Assembly: GCF_014207255.1 (NCBI RefSeq)
Contig: NZ_JACHCZ010000011.1
Location: forward strand, 1-64,000
DNA: 64,000 bases
Source of the DNA: Pseudomonas sp. JAI120
GTDB lineage: Bacteria > Pseudomonadota > Gammaproteobacteria > Pseudomonadales > Pseudomonadaceae
Direction: 5' to 3'
In this document: positions 63,323-64,000 of the stretch, one piece after another
Layout of the letters: each line of letters starts with the position of its first letter
How positions within the stretch are numbered: the first letter of the stretch is position 1
Translations under genes and position numbers: made by a program
The notes under the pieces: model-generated
Told to the model about the DNA's origin: nothing
What the model saw: the letters and a program-made list of their open reading frames with translations, nothing else
The model's database searches: none

Positions 63323-63625
63323 ATGAAACGCCTCACTGCTCTGGTCGCCGCCGCTATCATCGCCTCCACGGCGACTCAGGCCGGAGCCGTGTACCCCGAC
63401 AAACCACTGACCGTGCCTGCCACTGTTACAATTGTCGCGTTCGACCAGCTCGAAGCCACAGCCCAGGCCTTGCATCCCGGCTCAACGCTGCTGGACACCG
63501 ACCTGGACGAGGCTTACGGCAAGTATGTCTATGAAGTCGAACTGCAAGATGCCGACGGCATTGAATGGGAGGTCGAATTGGACGCGCTCACCGGGCAGGT
63601 TCTCAAGAATCATCAGGATACGTAA
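63323..63625 (+). CDS. Periplasmic PepSY-domain protein (BqsP-like)
   Basis: 100-aa protein with a Sec signal (MKRLTALVAAAIIASTATQAGA) and one PepSY domain: FDQLEATAQALHPGSTLLDT and YVYEVELQDADGIEWEVELD. PepSY domains are small periplasmic modules often coded beside two-component systems. With the next gene and the response regulator it matches the bqsPQRS (carSR) arrangement of P. aeruginosa, linked to ferrous iron and calcium. The start codon of the next gene shares one base with this stop. Confidence 0.82.
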   Translation: MKRLTALVAAAIIASTATQAGAVYPDKPLTVPATVTIVAFDQLEATAQALHPGSTLLDTDLDEAYGKYVYEVELQDADGIEWEVELDALTGQVLKNHQDT

Positions 63626-63936
63626 TGAAGGTAAATTTACGCGCTGGCAGTCGAATGGCGTTGGTGCTGGTGGTGTTCTGCTCAGGCTTGCAGGCCCGCG
63701 ACCTCAACCAGGATGAAGCCTTGGCGCTGCGCCAGCAGGGGGTGATCCTGCCCCTGGAGCAGTTGTTGCAGCAGGCCATGGCGCGGTATCCCGGCTCGCG
63801 CTTGCTGGAAGCCGAGCTTGAGAAGAAGCACGGCCAATATGCCTACGAAGTGGAACTGGTGACCACCGACGGCGTGGTTCGAGAGATCAAACTCGACGCC
63901 ACCAACGGTGTACTGATCAAAGACGAGGAAGACTGA
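63625..63936 (+). CDS. Periplasmic PepSY-domain protein (BqsQ-like)
   Basis: 103-aa protein with a signal peptide (MALVLVVFCSGLQA, after a short basic start) and one PepSY domain (LEQLLQQAMARYPGSRLLEA; YAYEVELVTTDGVVREIKLD). It resembles the preceding protein and probably arose by duplication. TAATG and TGATG overlaps on both sides couple it to its neighbours. Confidence 0.82.
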   Translation: MKVNLRAGSRMALVLVVFCSGLQARDLNQDEALALRQQGVILPLEQLLQQAMARYPGSRLLEAELEKKHGQYAYEVELVTTDGVVREIKLDATNGVLIKDEED

Positions 63937-64000
63937 TGCGCCTGCTCCTGGTGGAAGACAACGTACCCCTGGCCGATGAACTGCTGGCCGGCCTGCAGCG
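63936..64000 (+). CDS. OmpR-family response regulator, N-terminal fragment (BqsR/CarR-like)
   Basis: Only the first 21 codons lie in the window: MRLLLVEDNVPLADELLAGL. This is the start of a receiver domain, with the acidic ED pair after the first strand. The gene follows the PepSY pair with a one-base overlap, so it is very likely the response regulator of a BqsRS/CarRS-type two-component system. The phosphorylated Asp and the DNA-binding domain are beyond the window. Confidence 0.75.
   Translation, partial: MRLLLVEDNVPLADELLAGLQ

Noticed and set aside
1..64000. CRISPR arrays, tRNA genes, insertion sequences and prophage genes
   Set aside because: No regularly spaced repeats, tRNA-like sequence, transposase or phage structural gene was recognised in either strand.

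Overview
The window looks like a chromosome segment of a Pseudomonas fluorescens-group bacterium. The evidence is GC-rich coding, a complete psl exopolysaccharide operon in Pseudomonas gene order, two FecI/FecR/TonB-receptor iron systems, an orphan T6SS vgrG locus, BqsR-type PepSY genes, and perfect or near-perfect HrpL promoters. All family calls come from reading protein motifs; no search was run.

Layout. 1-80: end of a 5S rRNA gene and the rRNA operon terminator. 0.3-7.3 kb: a lone PBP2 gene, a GFA protein, an AHSA1 protein, a frameshifted TonB-receptor remnant, DNA polymerase II, a GST-like protein and a DUF4174 secreted protein. 7.4-22.8 kb (minus): pslA to pslL in one run, with a FleQ-like palindrome (22969-22986) in the leader. 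23.2-27.3 kb (minus): ferrisiderophore receptor, FecR and FecI with a Fur-like site. 27.4-33.4 kb: LysE exporter, isonitrile hydratase divergent from a GlxA-type regulator, an epoxide-hydrolase-like enzyme, GH15 protein and SDR.

33.7-40.8 kb (plus): a tightly coupled seven-gene operon of no type I recognise. It encodes a HAD-transaldolase fusion, sulfotransferase, SDR, saccharopine-dehydrogenase-like oxidoreductase, methyltransferase, MFS exporter and APS kinase. The enzymes suggest a small sulfated, methylated, sugar-derived metabolite that is made with its own PAPS supply and exported. A CGNR-type regulator and a fecIRA ferric citrate system follow.

45.7-50.9 kb: three genes, each with its own hrp box (GGAACC/T-N15-CCACNNA). 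Two share repeats resembling those of HrpF/NopX/HrpK-type proteins; the third is a small Ser-rich protein. A fourth hrp-box match precedes a DapF-fold gene that has lost both catalytic cysteines. This looks like a HrpL (type III secretion) outlier locus; no secretion apparatus genes are in the window.

51.2-57 kb: T6SS module of vgrG, DUF4123 adaptor, lipoprotein (probable immunity) and class-3 lipase effector, with an abrupt composition change inside the effector. 57-60.9 kb (minus): codB-pucR-codA cytosine use operon with a palindrome over the promoter. 60.9-63.1 kb: Nudix hydrolase, queD and a patatin-like protein. 63.3-64 kb: two PepSY genes and the start of an OmpR-type response regulator, preceded by a BqsR-type site.
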